37,900 bases of DNA. Origin: Comamonas sp. lk. GTDB taxonomy: Bacteria > Pseudomonadota > Gammaproteobacteria > Burkholderiales > Burkholderiaceae_C. The position numbers were made by a program, and so were the translations under genes. The stretch is from NCBI GenBank assembly GCA_945861345.1, contig CAMATX010000014.1, forward strand, positions 1 to 37,900. The letters are read 5' to 3'. Positions within the stretch are counted from its first letter, which is position 1. Each line of letters begins with the position of its first letter. Shown here piece by piece: positions 9,072 to 17,038 of the stretch. The notes under the pieces are model-generated. The model searched no databases, was not told the DNA's origin, and saw only the letters and a list, made by a program, of their open reading frames with translations.

Positions 9072-10793
9072 ATGCCCATTACAAACCCTGTACTGTCAGC
9101 TGCCGATGTAGAGCTGCTCGCGCTGGCGTCACGCAGCCGTGCCCAACTAACCAGTCCGGGCGCGCCCTTCGAGCTGCACAGCGTCGATGTGGCAGGCGCC
9201 CCCCTGCTCGCCTACCGCAACGCCTTTGCCACCCTGCCCACCCTGCTGGATGCCGGGCGCGCCCATGGCGAGCGCGAGTTTTTGGTCTTTGACGACGAGC
9301 GCTGGACGTTCGCGCAATTCTTCAGCGCCGCCGATGCCTTGGCCGTGCACCTGCAAACCGCTTATGACGTGCTGCCGGGCCAACGCGTGGCCATCGCCAT
9401 GCGCAACCGCCCCCAATGGGCCGTGGCCTTCGTAGCCGTGGCACTAACGGGCGCCATACCCGCTCCGCTCAATAGCTTTGGCCTGCGCGAGGAACTGCTC
9501 TCGGGCCTGCAGGCACTGCAGGCGCGCTTGCTGATCGCCGACCACGACCGCCTGGCCCATGTGCAGGCCGACTTGCCCGCCCTGCAACTGCCCTGCCTGT
9601 GTGTCGATGATGCGCAAGGACAAGTCAGCCGCGCTTGGCAAGACGCTAGCGCAGCGGGCGCGCCGCCCTTCACGCCACCGGTGCTGAGCACCCAGGACCC
9701 GGCGCTGATTTTGTTCACCTCCGGGGCCAGCAGCCAGGCCAAAGGCGTGGTGTCCAGCCACCGGGCGGTGTGCCAAGGCTTATTCAACATCGACTTTATC
9801 GGTGCCATGTCGGCCATGACATCTCCCGACATCGTGGCGGCCATGATGGCGCGCGCCCTGCCCCCGACCACGCTGACGGCCGTGCCTTTGTTTCACGTCA
9901 GCGGCTTGCATGCACAGCTGTTGACTGCGCTGCGCCACGGCCGGCGTTTGGTGTTTATGCGGCGCTGGAATCCGCAGCAGGCATTGGCGCTGATCCAAAA
10001 AGAGCGCATCACGCAATTTAACGGTGCACCGTCCATGGTGATGCAACTGCTTGATGAACCCGGCTTTGACGATCCGGCCGTCACCGGCACCTTGGGCGGT
10101 TTGGGCTTTGGCGGTGCAGGACTGCCGCAAAGCCTGGTGAAAGATGTGCTGGAGCGCCGCCCCAATTCCATGTCCGGCATCGGCTTTGGCCTGACTGAAA
10201 CCAATGGCGCGGGCGCCGCCATCTCCGGGCGCATGTTTGTGCTGCGGCCGCAAGCTGCGGGCCAGCTGTCTCCGATCATCAGTCTGCGCATCGTCGACAC
10301 CCAGGGTGCGGACTTGCCGCCCGGCGAGGCTGGTGAAATCTGGCTGCGCGGCGTCAGCCTGATGGACGGCTACTGGCATGCCGATCCAACCCAGCGCAAA
10401 GCGCTGGCCGGCCAGTGGTTCCAAACCGGCGACATCGGCCGCTTGGACGCCGAGGGCTATTTGCATGTGGTGGACCGCATCAAGGATGTGATTAACCGCG
10501 CAGGCGAAAAAATCGCGTCTGCCGAGATTGAATCGTGTTTGCTCGCACACCCCCAGGTGCTGGAAGCAGCGGTATTTGCCCAGCCCGATGACCATACGGG
10601 CGAGGCGGTGGTGGCCGTCGTCGTGCCGCGTGCGGGCGTGGCCCTGAGCGCCGCAGACATCCAGGCCCATGTCGCCGCCCACCTGGCCGCCTATAAAGTA
10701 CCCCAGCGGGTGGTACTGCGCGCCGAGCCCCTGCCCCGCAACCCTGCGGGCAAGACGCTCAAGCCCACACTGCGGACCGAATACGCCCGCTAG
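9072..10793 (+). CDS. AMP-forming acyl-CoA ligase (class I) with variant P-loop
   Basis: 573 aa adenylate-forming ligase. The P-loop reads FTSGASSQAKGV instead of the common TSGTTGxPKG; the essential Lys and SG are kept but the Thr-Thr-Gly is replaced. Other core motifs are normal: FGLTETNG, the hinge region QTGDIGRLDAEGYLHVVDRIKDVI, and a C-terminal PRNPAGKTLK with the adenylation Lys. It starts 3 bp after the preceding dehydrogenase stop and is the last gene of the first + strand operon. It converges on hsdA with only 18 bp between stops. It is one of three CoA ligases here, so the pathway appears to activate acids at more than one stage, as in stepwise bile-acid side-chain degradation. Substrate unknown. 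Confidence 0.84.
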   Translation: MPITNPVLSAADVELLALASRSRAQLTSPGAPFELHSVDVAGAPLLAYRNAFATLPTLLDAGRAHGEREFLVFDDERWTFAQFFSAADALAVHLQTAYDVLPGQRVAIAMRNRPQWAVAFVAVALTGAIPAPLNSFGLREELLSGLQALQARLLIADHDRLAHVQADLPALQLPCLCVDDAQGQVSRAWQDASAAGAPPFTPPVLSTQDPALILFTSGASSQAKGVVSSHRAVCQGLFNIDFIGAMSAMTSPDIVAAMMARALPPTTLTAVPLFHVSGLHAQLLTALRHGRRLVFMRRWNPQQALALIQKERITQFNGAPSMVMQLLDEPGFDDPAVTGTLGGLGFGGAGLPQSLVKDVLERRPNSMSGIGFGLTETNGAGAAISGRMFVLRPQAAGQLSPIISLRIVDTQGADLPPGEAGEIWLRGVSLMDGYWHADPTQRKALAGQWFQTGDIGRLDAEGYLHVVDRIKDVINRAGEKIASAEIESCLLAHPQVLEAAVFAQPDDHTGEAVVAVVVPRAGVALSAADIQAHVAAHLAAYKVPQRVVLRAEPLPRNPAGKTLKPTLRTEYAR

Positions 10794-10811
10794 GCTCTGA
10801 CCCCAAGCGGT

Positions 10812-11585
10812 CTAAAACTGCGTCGGGCGGTACACCGCGTCGATGCCGCCGTCCACATGGAACTGGGCGCCATGCACAAAACTGGCGCCGCTGCCCATCA
10901 AAAAGCCAATCACCGAAGCCACTTCAGCGGCATCAGCGCGCCGCGCAATCGGGGCGGTGAAGTTTTTGATCGCCTCGCTGTAGCGCGGATCTTGCAGGCC
11001 CGCCTGCAGCAAGGGCGTCTCGGTGGCACCGGGCGCCACGGTATTTAGGCGCACACCGGCTGCGCCCCAGGCGGCCGCGCGGCGGCGCACCGCGACGGTC
11101 AACGCATTTTTCGAGCCGGCGTAGGCCAAATTTCCGCCACGCGCACCGGCGGCCATAACCACCGCCTGGGCTTTGGCCTCCTCGCCGGCTTCCAGATGGG
11201 CCGCGATAGGATTTTTGTCCCAGGGCAGATGCGCAGAGGCCACCGACGAGACCACGACGGCCGCCGGGTTCTGCCCCTTTTGCAAAGCAGGCAGCAAGCC
11301 ATCGAGCAGTTCAACAGCGCCAAAATAATTGACCGAAACCACCAAACTGGCCGGGTCCACCTGCGCCCCCAAGCCCGCGCAGAGAACCAGCCCGTCTAAG
11401 CGCCCGTCGCAGCGCGCCAGCACCTGCGCCAAGGCCGTGCTGCGCCCGGCAGGCGTGGACAAATCAGCCAGGATGTCGGCATCGCGCAAGTCCACGGTGA
11501 TCAGGCTGTGGCCGGTGGCGCGCAACAAAGCTGCCGTGGCGGCACCGATGCCAGAGGCCGAGCCGGTAATGACGGTGGTGGGCAT
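10812..11585 (-). CDS. hsdA: 3alpha-hydroxysteroid dehydrogenase/carbonyl reductase
   Basis: 257 aa SDR, the same length as HsdA of Comamonas testosteroni and strikingly alike: VITGSASGIGAAT start, GLVLCAGLG, VSVNYFGA, ARGGNLAYAGSKNALTVAV, RLNTVAPGATETPLLQAGL, and a terminal RPTQF. Asn86, Ser114, Tyr155 and Lys159 coincide exactly with the catalytic residues known for that enzyme. It oxidises 3alpha-hydroxysteroids (androsterone, bile acids) to 3-ketosteroids with NAD+, the entry step for nucleus degradation. AGGAAA precedes the ATG at a suitable distance. It lies 39 bp downstream of the racemase gene on the same strand, probably co-transcribed. This is the most specific evidence that the locus serves steroids. 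Confidence 0.93.
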   Translation of the reverse strand: MPTTVITGSASGIGAATAALLRATGHSLITVDLRDADILADLSTPAGRSTALAQVLARCDGRLDGLVLCAGLGAQVDPASLVVSVNYFGAVELLDGLLPALQKGQNPAAVVVSSVASAHLPWDKNPIAAHLEAGEEAKAQAVVMAAGARGGNLAYAGSKNALTVAVRRRAAAWGAAGVRLNTVAPGATETPLLQAGLQDPRYSEAIKNFTAPIARRADAAEVASVIGFLMGSGASFVHGAQFHVDGGIDAVYRPTQF

Positions 11586-11624
11586 AAATTTCCTGATTAA
11601 AAACGGTCGTCGCGCGAAATGCGC

Positions 11625-12776
11625 CTAGCTGGTCTGAGGCCAGCCGGGTGCGCGCGCCATCTGCGCCAGCACCGCTTCGGTATGTTCGCCGCTTTGCGCG
11701 CCGGGCGCGGGCTGGCGCGCTTGCGAGCGCGACAGGCGCGGTGCGGGCGCCACATGTTGCTCGCCTTGCACGTCCACAAACAGGCCGCGTGCCTGGTTGT
11801 GCGGATGCTGCGCCGCCTGGGCAAAGTCCAGCACCGGTGCAAAGCAGGCGTCGCTGCCTTCCATCAAGGCTTGCCAATGCGCTTGCGGCTGGGTTTTGAC
11901 CAGCGCGGCCACACGGGCCTTGAGGGCCGGCCATTGCGCGCTGTCGTACTGCGCCTGGGCCGGCACATCCGAGAGGCCCAGCTTTTCGAGCAAAGTGGCA
12001 TAAAACTGCGGCTCGATGGCGCCAAAGGTCACAAAACGGCCGTCGCTGCATTCGAACACTTCGTAAAACGGCGAGCTGTTGCTAAAGAAGTTGGCCTGCG
12101 GCTGATCGACCCAGGTGCCGTTGCCGCGCAATTGGTGGATGAGCGCGCTCATGGCCGTCACGCCATCCACCATGGCCGCATCAACCACCTGGCCACGCCC
12201 GGATTGGCGCGCCTCCATCAGCGCGCAGAGCATGCCAAAGAGCAAAAACATGGCGCCTCCGCCCATATCGCCCACCATCGTGGGGGGAATCACCGGGGCC
12301 TGGCCCATGCGCGCCGAGGTGTGCAGCACGCCGGTCAAAGCGACGTAATTGATGTCGTGGCCCGCCGCATGGGCCAGCGGCCCATCCTGGCCCCAGCCAG
12401 TCACGCGGCCATACACCAGGCGCGGGGCGCGGGCCGCCACGGCCTCGGGCCCAAAACCCAGGCGCTCCATCACGCCGGGCCGAAAACCTTCCAAAAGTGC
12501 GTCCGCCGATTCCAGAAGTTGCCAGACGGTCGCCTGGCCTTCCTCGCTTTTGAGATCTACGGCAATGGCCCGCTTGCCCCGGTTCATGGCCGGGCGGGGG
12601 CGCCCCTGGGCGCGCCGGGCATCGGCAGGGCGGTCGATCACGATAACGTCGGCGCCCATATCGGCCAGCATCATGCCGGCAAAGGGCCCCGGACCAATGC
12701 CGGCAAATTCAATGACGCGCAGGCCATGCAGCGGCCCGGTGCGCGGGCCGTCGGAGGAGGAAGGGGGTAGGGTCAT
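11625..12776 (-). CDS. Alpha-methylacyl-CoA racemase (CoA-transferase family III fold)
   Basis: 383 aa, as in the human and mycobacterial racemases. The start at 12776 is chosen because the conserved domain (LRVIEFAGIGPGPFAGMMLADMGADV) begins at about residue 19; the frame is open further upstream without family similarity. The catalytic pair is present: His140 in GHDINY and Asp170 in VGDMGGG, with the same 30-residue spacing as His126/Asp156 of the mycobacterial enzyme. The racemase epimerises 2-methyl-branched acyl-CoAs so that stereospecific acyl-CoA dehydrogenases can act. In sterol catabolism this concerns C25 (and potentially the C20 methyl after shortening). It is the promoter-proximal gene of the - strand pair with hsdA, divergent from the SDR operon. 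Confidence 0.9.
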   Translation of the reverse strand: MTLPPSSSDGPRTGPLHGLRVIEFAGIGPGPFAGMMLADMGADVIVIDRPADARRAQGRPRPAMNRGKRAIAVDLKSEEGQATVWQLLESADALLEGFRPGVMERLGFGPEAVAARAPRLVYGRVTGWGQDGPLAHAAGHDINYVALTGVLHTSARMGQAPVIPPTMVGDMGGGAMFLLFGMLCALMEARQSGRGQVVDAAMVDGVTAMSALIHQLRGNGTWVDQPQANFFSNSSPFYEVFECSDGRFVTFGAIEPQFYATLLEKLGLSDVPAQAQYDSAQWPALKARVAALVKTQPQAHWQALMEGSDACFAPVLDFAQAAQHPHNQARGLFVDVQGEQHVAPAPRLSRSQARQPAPGAQSGEHTEAVLAQMARAPGWPQTS

Positions 12777-12924
12777 GGTGGAATACGTAAAACAAGGTAA
12801 GCCGCCGATCCTAGCGACAGCGCGATGGTGCCAGCCCGTCCGCCCGGCGGCCTCGTTCGTTTGCGGTATGCGGCCCAGGCGCTCTTGGCGCAAGCTCGGG
12901 CACCATCAGGTCTTTGGAGAATCT
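12777..12924. promoter_or_regulatory. Divergent intergenic region between racemase and SDR operons
   Basis: 148 bp separate the two divergent starts and must hold the promoters of both the racemase-hsdA pair and the thiolase/FadB operon. A perfect 9-bp inverted repeat, GATGGTGCC (12824-12832) and GGCACCATC (12899-12907), spans 66 bp of spacer. This could be a paired operator, but one such repeat is not far from chance expectation. A ribosome-binding-like TTGGAGA is at 12914-12920. I see no convincing -35/-10 pair. Confidence 0.4.
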
Positions 12925-13668
12925 ATGTTCCGTTTGGACGGCAAAGTGGCGCTGGTCAGTGGCGCCGGGCGCGGTATGGGTCTGGGCGTGGCCCAGGCAC
13001 TGGCGCAGCAAGGCGCGCACGTCATCGTAAACGATTTTTATGCCGAACGCGCCCACGAGGCCGTCCAAAGCTTGCGTGCCCAGGGCTGGCAAGCGGATGC
13101 GGCACCTGCCGACATGACCGACCGGGCGGCGATATTCGCCATGACCCAGCAGACCCAGAGTGCCCATGGTGGCGTGGATATTTTTGTGCACAACGCCGGC
13201 ATTCCCGCTCAAGGCTGGGGCTACACGCCGTTTTTGGACTCGCCCCCCTCCGAGTGGGACGCCTGGCTAAGCTTGAACCTGCACGGCCTGATGCACGCCT
13301 GCCAGGCGCTGCTGCCGACCATGTTAGAGCGACGCTGGGGGCGCATCGTGGCCGTCAACTCGGATGCGGCGCGCACCGCCACGGGCATGGGCTTGTGCGC
13401 CTACGGCGCCGCCAAGGCCGCGGCCATCGGCTTTATCCGCAACCTCTCGGGCGAGGTCGGGCGCCATGGCGTGACGGTCAATGCGGTGTCTTTGGGCACC
13501 ATGAACAACTGGGAGGGCTCCGAGCAGATCGCGCGCAAAACCACCACGGTGGGGCGGGCCGGTTCGCCCCAGGACGTGGGTGCGGCGATCAGCTTTTTGG
13601 TCTCGCCGCAATCAGAATGGATCAATGGGCAGGTTTTGCCCGTCAACGGAGGGAGTTTGGTGGCATGA
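12925..13668 (+). CDS. Short-chain dehydrogenase/reductase, first gene of the beta-oxidation operon
   Basis: 247 aa classical SDR. Cofactor motif GAGRGMG (residues 13-19) and HNAG (89-92); catalytic Ser146, Tyr160 and Lys164. The C-terminus WINGQVLPVNGGSLVA is typical of FabG-like reductases. The start at 12925 has TTGGAGA upstream and gives the standard N-terminus; upstream in-frame ATGs run into the oppositely oriented racemase gene. It overlaps the thiolase gene by an ATGA junction. It could oxidise a 3-hydroxyacyl-CoA or a hydroxyl on the steroid nucleus; the position next to thiolase and FadB favours a beta-oxidation or ring-hydroxyl role, but sequence does not decide. Confidence 0.82.
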   Translation: MFRLDGKVALVSGAGRGMGLGVAQALAQQGAHVIVNDFYAERAHEAVQSLRAQGWQADAAPADMTDRAAIFAMTQQTQSAHGGVDIFVHNAGIPAQGWGYTPFLDSPPSEWDAWLSLNLHGLMHACQALLPTMLERRWGRIVAVNSDAARTATGMGLCAYGAAKAAAIGFIRNLSGEVGRHGVTVNAVSLGTMNNWEGSEQIARKTTTVGRAGSPQDVGAAISFLVSPQSEWINGQVLPVNGGSLVA

Positions 13669-14876
13669 GTACGCAGACTTTTATTTACGACCACGTGCGC
13701 ACGCCGCGCGGCAAAGGCAAGCCCGACGGCAGCCTGCACGAGATCACGCCGGTGTGGCTGGCCAGCCGGCCGCTGGTGGCTTTGCGCGAGCGCAACGCAC
13801 TCGATACCCAGGGCGTGGACGACGTAGTGCTGGGCTGCGTCATGCCGGTGGGCGAGCAAGGCGGCAATATCGCGCGCATGGCGGTCTTGCAGGCGGACTA
13901 TGACCAGTCGGTGGCCGGCATGCAGATCAACCGCTACTGCGGCTCCGGTTTGGAGGCGGTGGCCATTGCCGCAGCGCGGGTCATGGCCGGGCAGGCCGAT
14001 CTGGCCATCGGCGGCGGTGTGGAAATGATGTCGCGCGTGCCCATGGGCGCCGACGGCGGCGCCTGGGCCTTAGAGCCGCAACTGGCGTTCAAAACCTATT
14101 TTGTGATGCAAGGCATCTCGGCGGACCTGCTGGCCTCGCTGCACGGCCACAGCCGTCAGGACCTGGACGCCTTCGCTGCCCAAAGCCACCAGCGCGCCGC
14201 CCAGGCCTGGGAGGCGGGCTACTTTGACAAGTCGGTGGTACCCGTACAAGACTTTTTGGGTCTGGAACTGCTGGCCCGCGACGAAACTATTCGTCCGGGC
14301 ACCAGCGTGCAATCATTGGCCGCCCTGCCCGCTGCATTTGCCCTAATGGGCACGCAATACGGCTATGACAGCGTGGCTTTGCAGCGCTATCCGCAGCTCG
14401 AACGCATCGAGCACGCCCACCACGCCGGCAACAGCTCGGGCATTGTGGACGGCGCTGCGGCTGTGCTGCTGGGCAACGCCCAGGCCGGTACGCAGCACGG
14501 CTTGAAGGCGCGGGCGCGCATCGTGTCCTTTGCCACCATCGGCTCAGAGCCGACGCTGATGCTGGATGCGCCCAGCCACGCCGCCCAAAAAGCCCTGGCC
14601 CGCGCGGGCATGCAGGCCAGCGACATCGACCTGTGGGAGATCAACGAGGCTTTCTCCTCGGTGGTGCTGACCTTTATGGAGGCACTGCGCATTGACCCTG
14701 ACCGTATCAATGTGAACGGAGGCGCCATTGCCATGGGCCATCCGCTGGGCGCCAGCGGCGCCATGATTTTGGGCACGGTATTGGACGAACTCGAACGCCG
14801 AGGCCTGCGTACCGCACTGGTGTGCCTGTGGGTGGCCGCCGGCATGGGCTCTGCTATGGTAATTGAACGCGTATGA
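13665..14876 (+). CDS. Thiolase (acetyl-CoA acyltransferase) with Trp in place of the second catalytic Cys
   Basis: 403 aa thiolase, start fused to the SDR stop as ATGA. The nucleophile Cys92 (NRYCGSGLEAV), NEAF and His359 (GGAIAMGHPLGASGA) are in place. The C-terminal motif normally reads Leu-Cys-(Ile/Val)-x-x-Gly-Met-Gly; here it is LWVAAGMGSA, so the position 30 residues after His359 is Trp389 (TGG) rather than Cys. The His-to-Cys distance is also 30 in Zoogloea thiolase (348/378). A Cys is present two residues earlier (Cys387). Otherwise the length and fold are intact. By context it would release acetyl- or propionyl-CoA from a 3-keto steroid acyl-CoA, like FadA5. The substitution could abolish or alter the reaction, or be a sequence error (one base, TGC to TGG). 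Confidence 0.85.
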   Translation: MSTQTFIYDHVRTPRGKGKPDGSLHEITPVWLASRPLVALRERNALDTQGVDDVVLGCVMPVGEQGGNIARMAVLQADYDQSVAGMQINRYCGSGLEAVAIAAARVMAGQADLAIGGGVEMMSRVPMGADGGAWALEPQLAFKTYFVMQGISADLLASLHGHSRQDLDAFAAQSHQRAAQAWEAGYFDKSVVPVQDFLGLELLARDETIRPGTSVQSLAALPAAFALMGTQYGYDSVALQRYPQLERIEHAHHAGNSSGIVDGAAAVLLGNAQAGTQHGLKARARIVSFATIGSEPTLMLDAPSHAAQKALARAGMQASDIDLWEINEAFSSVVLTFMEALRIDPDRINVNGGAIAMGHPLGASGAMILGTVLDELERRGLRTALVCLWVAAGMGSAMVIERV

Positions 14877-17038
14877 CAAACCCCACTATCCACTATGCGC
14901 AAGACGCGCACGGCATCGCCACCCTGACGCTGGACTATCCCGGCAAGTCGATGAACGTCATCGACCAATCCCTGATGGACGATTTGCGCGATTGCATTGC
15001 CCGCGTGGCGGCCGACCCGGCAGTCATCGGCGCCATCGTGACCTCGGGCAAACAGGCTTTTGTGGCCGGTGCCGATCTGCTGTCCATGGAGGCCAATTTG
15101 GACTCCATGCGCGATGACAGCATGCAAGTGCTGTTTGACAAATGCGCCTCGCTCTCGCGGCTGCTGCGCCAGATGGAGACTTGCGGCAAGCCCTTTGTGG
15201 CGGCCATCAACGGCACCGCCATGGGCGGCGGCCTGGAAATCTGCCTGGCCTGCCACTACCGCGTCGTCTCCGATGCGCCCGGGCTGCTGCTGGGCCTGCC
15301 CGAGGTGCAGGTGGGGCTCTTGCCCGGTGCCGGCGGCACCCAGCGCATGCTGCGCATCCTGGGTATCTCGCGGGCCATGCCCTATTTGCTAGAGGGCAAG
15401 CACTTTGACGCCGCCAAGGGCCTCAAAGAGGGCATCGTGCAAGCAATTGCCAGCCCCGATACCTTGCTGGACACAGCCCGCCGCTGGCTGCTGGACCAAC
15501 CCACGGCCATCCAGCCCTGGGACATCAAGGGCTACACCCTGCCCGGCGGCGGCCCCTTTGATGCCAAAGTGGCGCCTAGCTTTGTGGTGGGTAACACCAT
15601 GCTGCAAGCCCAAACTTTCCATAACCTGCCTGCCCCGCTGGCCATCCAAAGCTGCTTGTACGAGGGCGCGCAGCTGCCCATGGACAAAGCCTTGCGCGTC
15701 GAGAGCAAGTACCTGGCCTTCCTGACCCGCGACCCCGTCTCGCGCGGCATGATCCGCACCCTGTTTGTGAGCAAAACCAAGGCCGAAAAAGGCCTGCACC
15801 GCCCTGCCGGTATCGCGCCTTTGCACTGCCGCACCCTGGGCATTGTGGGCGCGGGCATGATGGGCAGCGGTATTGCGCAAATTGCGGCGCAGCGCGGCAT
15901 CGACGTGGTGCTGCTGGACCGCGACGCAGCCGCGGCCGAACGCGGCAAAGAAGCCGCCCAAAAACGCCTGGCGCGCCTGGTGGAAAAAGGCCGTATGGAG
16001 GCAGGCAAAGCCCAGGCCTTGCTCGCACGTATTCGCACTACAGCCGACTATGCCGACCTGGCCGCCTCAGACGTGGTGATCGAAGCCGTATTTGAAAACC
16101 GCGCCATCAAAGCCGATATCTTGCGCCAGCTCGACGCCGTGCTGCCCCCGCATTGCCTGGTGGCCAGCAACACCTCCTCGCTGCCGATTACTTTGCTAGC
16201 GCAGGCCGGCGCCCACCCAGAGCGCTTTATTGGCATGCATTTTTTCTCGCCGGCCGAGCGCATGCCGCTGGTGGAAGTCATCCGCGGGCGCGACACCTCG
16301 GACCAAAGCCTGGCGCATGCCCTGGACCTGGTCGCCCAGCTGCGCAAAACGCCTATCGTGGTCAATGACCACCGGGGCTTTTTTACCAGCCGCTTTATCG
16401 GCTCGTTTGTGGACGACGGCATCGCCATGCTGGCCGAAGGTGTGGCGCCGGCGCTGATTGAAAACTGCGCGCGCCAAGCCGGCATGCCCGTGGGGCCGCT
16501 GGCCATTACCGACGAAATGTCCATCGAGCTGTCCAAGCAAGCGGGCGACGCCCAGGCGCGCGAATTCCCGGACAGCTACCGCCCAGGCCGCTCGGTGCCC
16601 GTGATTGAAAAACTGTTTGCCCTGGGCCGCATGGGCCGCAAAAACGGCAAAGGCTTTTACGACTACGACGACAAGGGCAAAAGCCTCTGGCCCGGCCTGG
16701 CCGACCACTACCCGCTGCGCACCGAGCAGCCCCAACCGCAGGATTTGCGCCAGCGTGTTTTGTACGTGCAAGCCATCGAGGCGGCGCGCGCCATGGAAGA
16801 CGGCGTCTTGCTCTCGCCCGCCGATGGTGACGTGGGCGCGATTTTGGGCGTGGGTTTTCCGGCCTATACCGGCGGGCCCTTCTCCTTGATGGATGGCATT
16901 GGCATCGCCGAATTTGTGCGCGAGGCCGAGCGCCTGGCCGTCTTGTTCGGGCCGCATTTACAGCCGCCGGCCTTGCTCAAGCGCATGGCCGCCGAAGGTG
17001 CTACTTTTTACGGGCCCCGCGCCCTGCGTTTGCCATGA
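14873..17038 (+). CDS. FadB/FadJ-type bifunctional enoyl-CoA hydratase/3-hydroxyacyl-CoA dehydrogenase
   Basis: 721 aa, the usual size of FadB/FadJ. A crotonase domain (about residues 1-190) has the oxyanion loop AMGGGLE with Glu122 and the second catalytic Glu144 in LPEVQVGLLPGAGGTQR. A Rossmann domain starts with GAGMMGSG (326-333) and carries the catalytic His456 in GMHFFSP. Two C-terminal 3-hydroxyacyl-CoA dehydrogenase domains follow, ending with AYTGGPFSLMDG. Both activities therefore look intact. It overlaps the thiolase and the following dehydrogenase by ATGA junctions (14873 and 17035), giving tight stoichiometric coupling. The separately encoded thiolase implies a trifunctional beta-oxidation complex. 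Confidence 0.9.
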   Translation: MTNPTIHYAQDAHGIATLTLDYPGKSMNVIDQSLMDDLRDCIARVAADPAVIGAIVTSGKQAFVAGADLLSMEANLDSMRDDSMQVLFDKCASLSRLLRQMETCGKPFVAAINGTAMGGGLEICLACHYRVVSDAPGLLLGLPEVQVGLLPGAGGTQRMLRILGISRAMPYLLEGKHFDAAKGLKEGIVQAIASPDTLLDTARRWLLDQPTAIQPWDIKGYTLPGGGPFDAKVAPSFVVGNTMLQAQTFHNLPAPLAIQSCLYEGAQLPMDKALRVESKYLAFLTRDPVSRGMIRTLFVSKTKAEKGLHRPAGIAPLHCRTLGIVGAGMMGSGIAQIAAQRGIDVVLLDRDAAAAERGKEAAQKRLARLVEKGRMEAGKAQALLARIRTTADYADLAASDVVIEAVFENRAIKADILRQLDAVLPPHCLVASNTSSLPITLLAQAGAHPERFIGMHFFSPAERMPLVEVIRGRDTSDQSLAHALDLVAQLRKTPIVVNDHRGFFTSRFIGSFVDDGIAMLAEGVAPALIENCARQAGMPVGPLAITDEMSIELSKQAGDAQAREFPDSYRPGRSVPVIEKLFALGRMGRKNGKGFYDYDDKGKSLWPGLADHYPLRTEQPQPQDLRQRVLYVQAIEAARAMEDGVLLSPADGDVGAILGVGFPAYTGGPFSLMDGIGIAEFVREAERLAVLFGPHLQPPALLKRMAAEGATFYGPRALRLP

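Noticed and set aside
10794-10811. Possible terminator between the convergent CoA ligase and hsdA genes.
   Set aside because: Only 18 bp with no stem-loop or T-run; any termination must occur inside the coding regions or be Rho-dependent.
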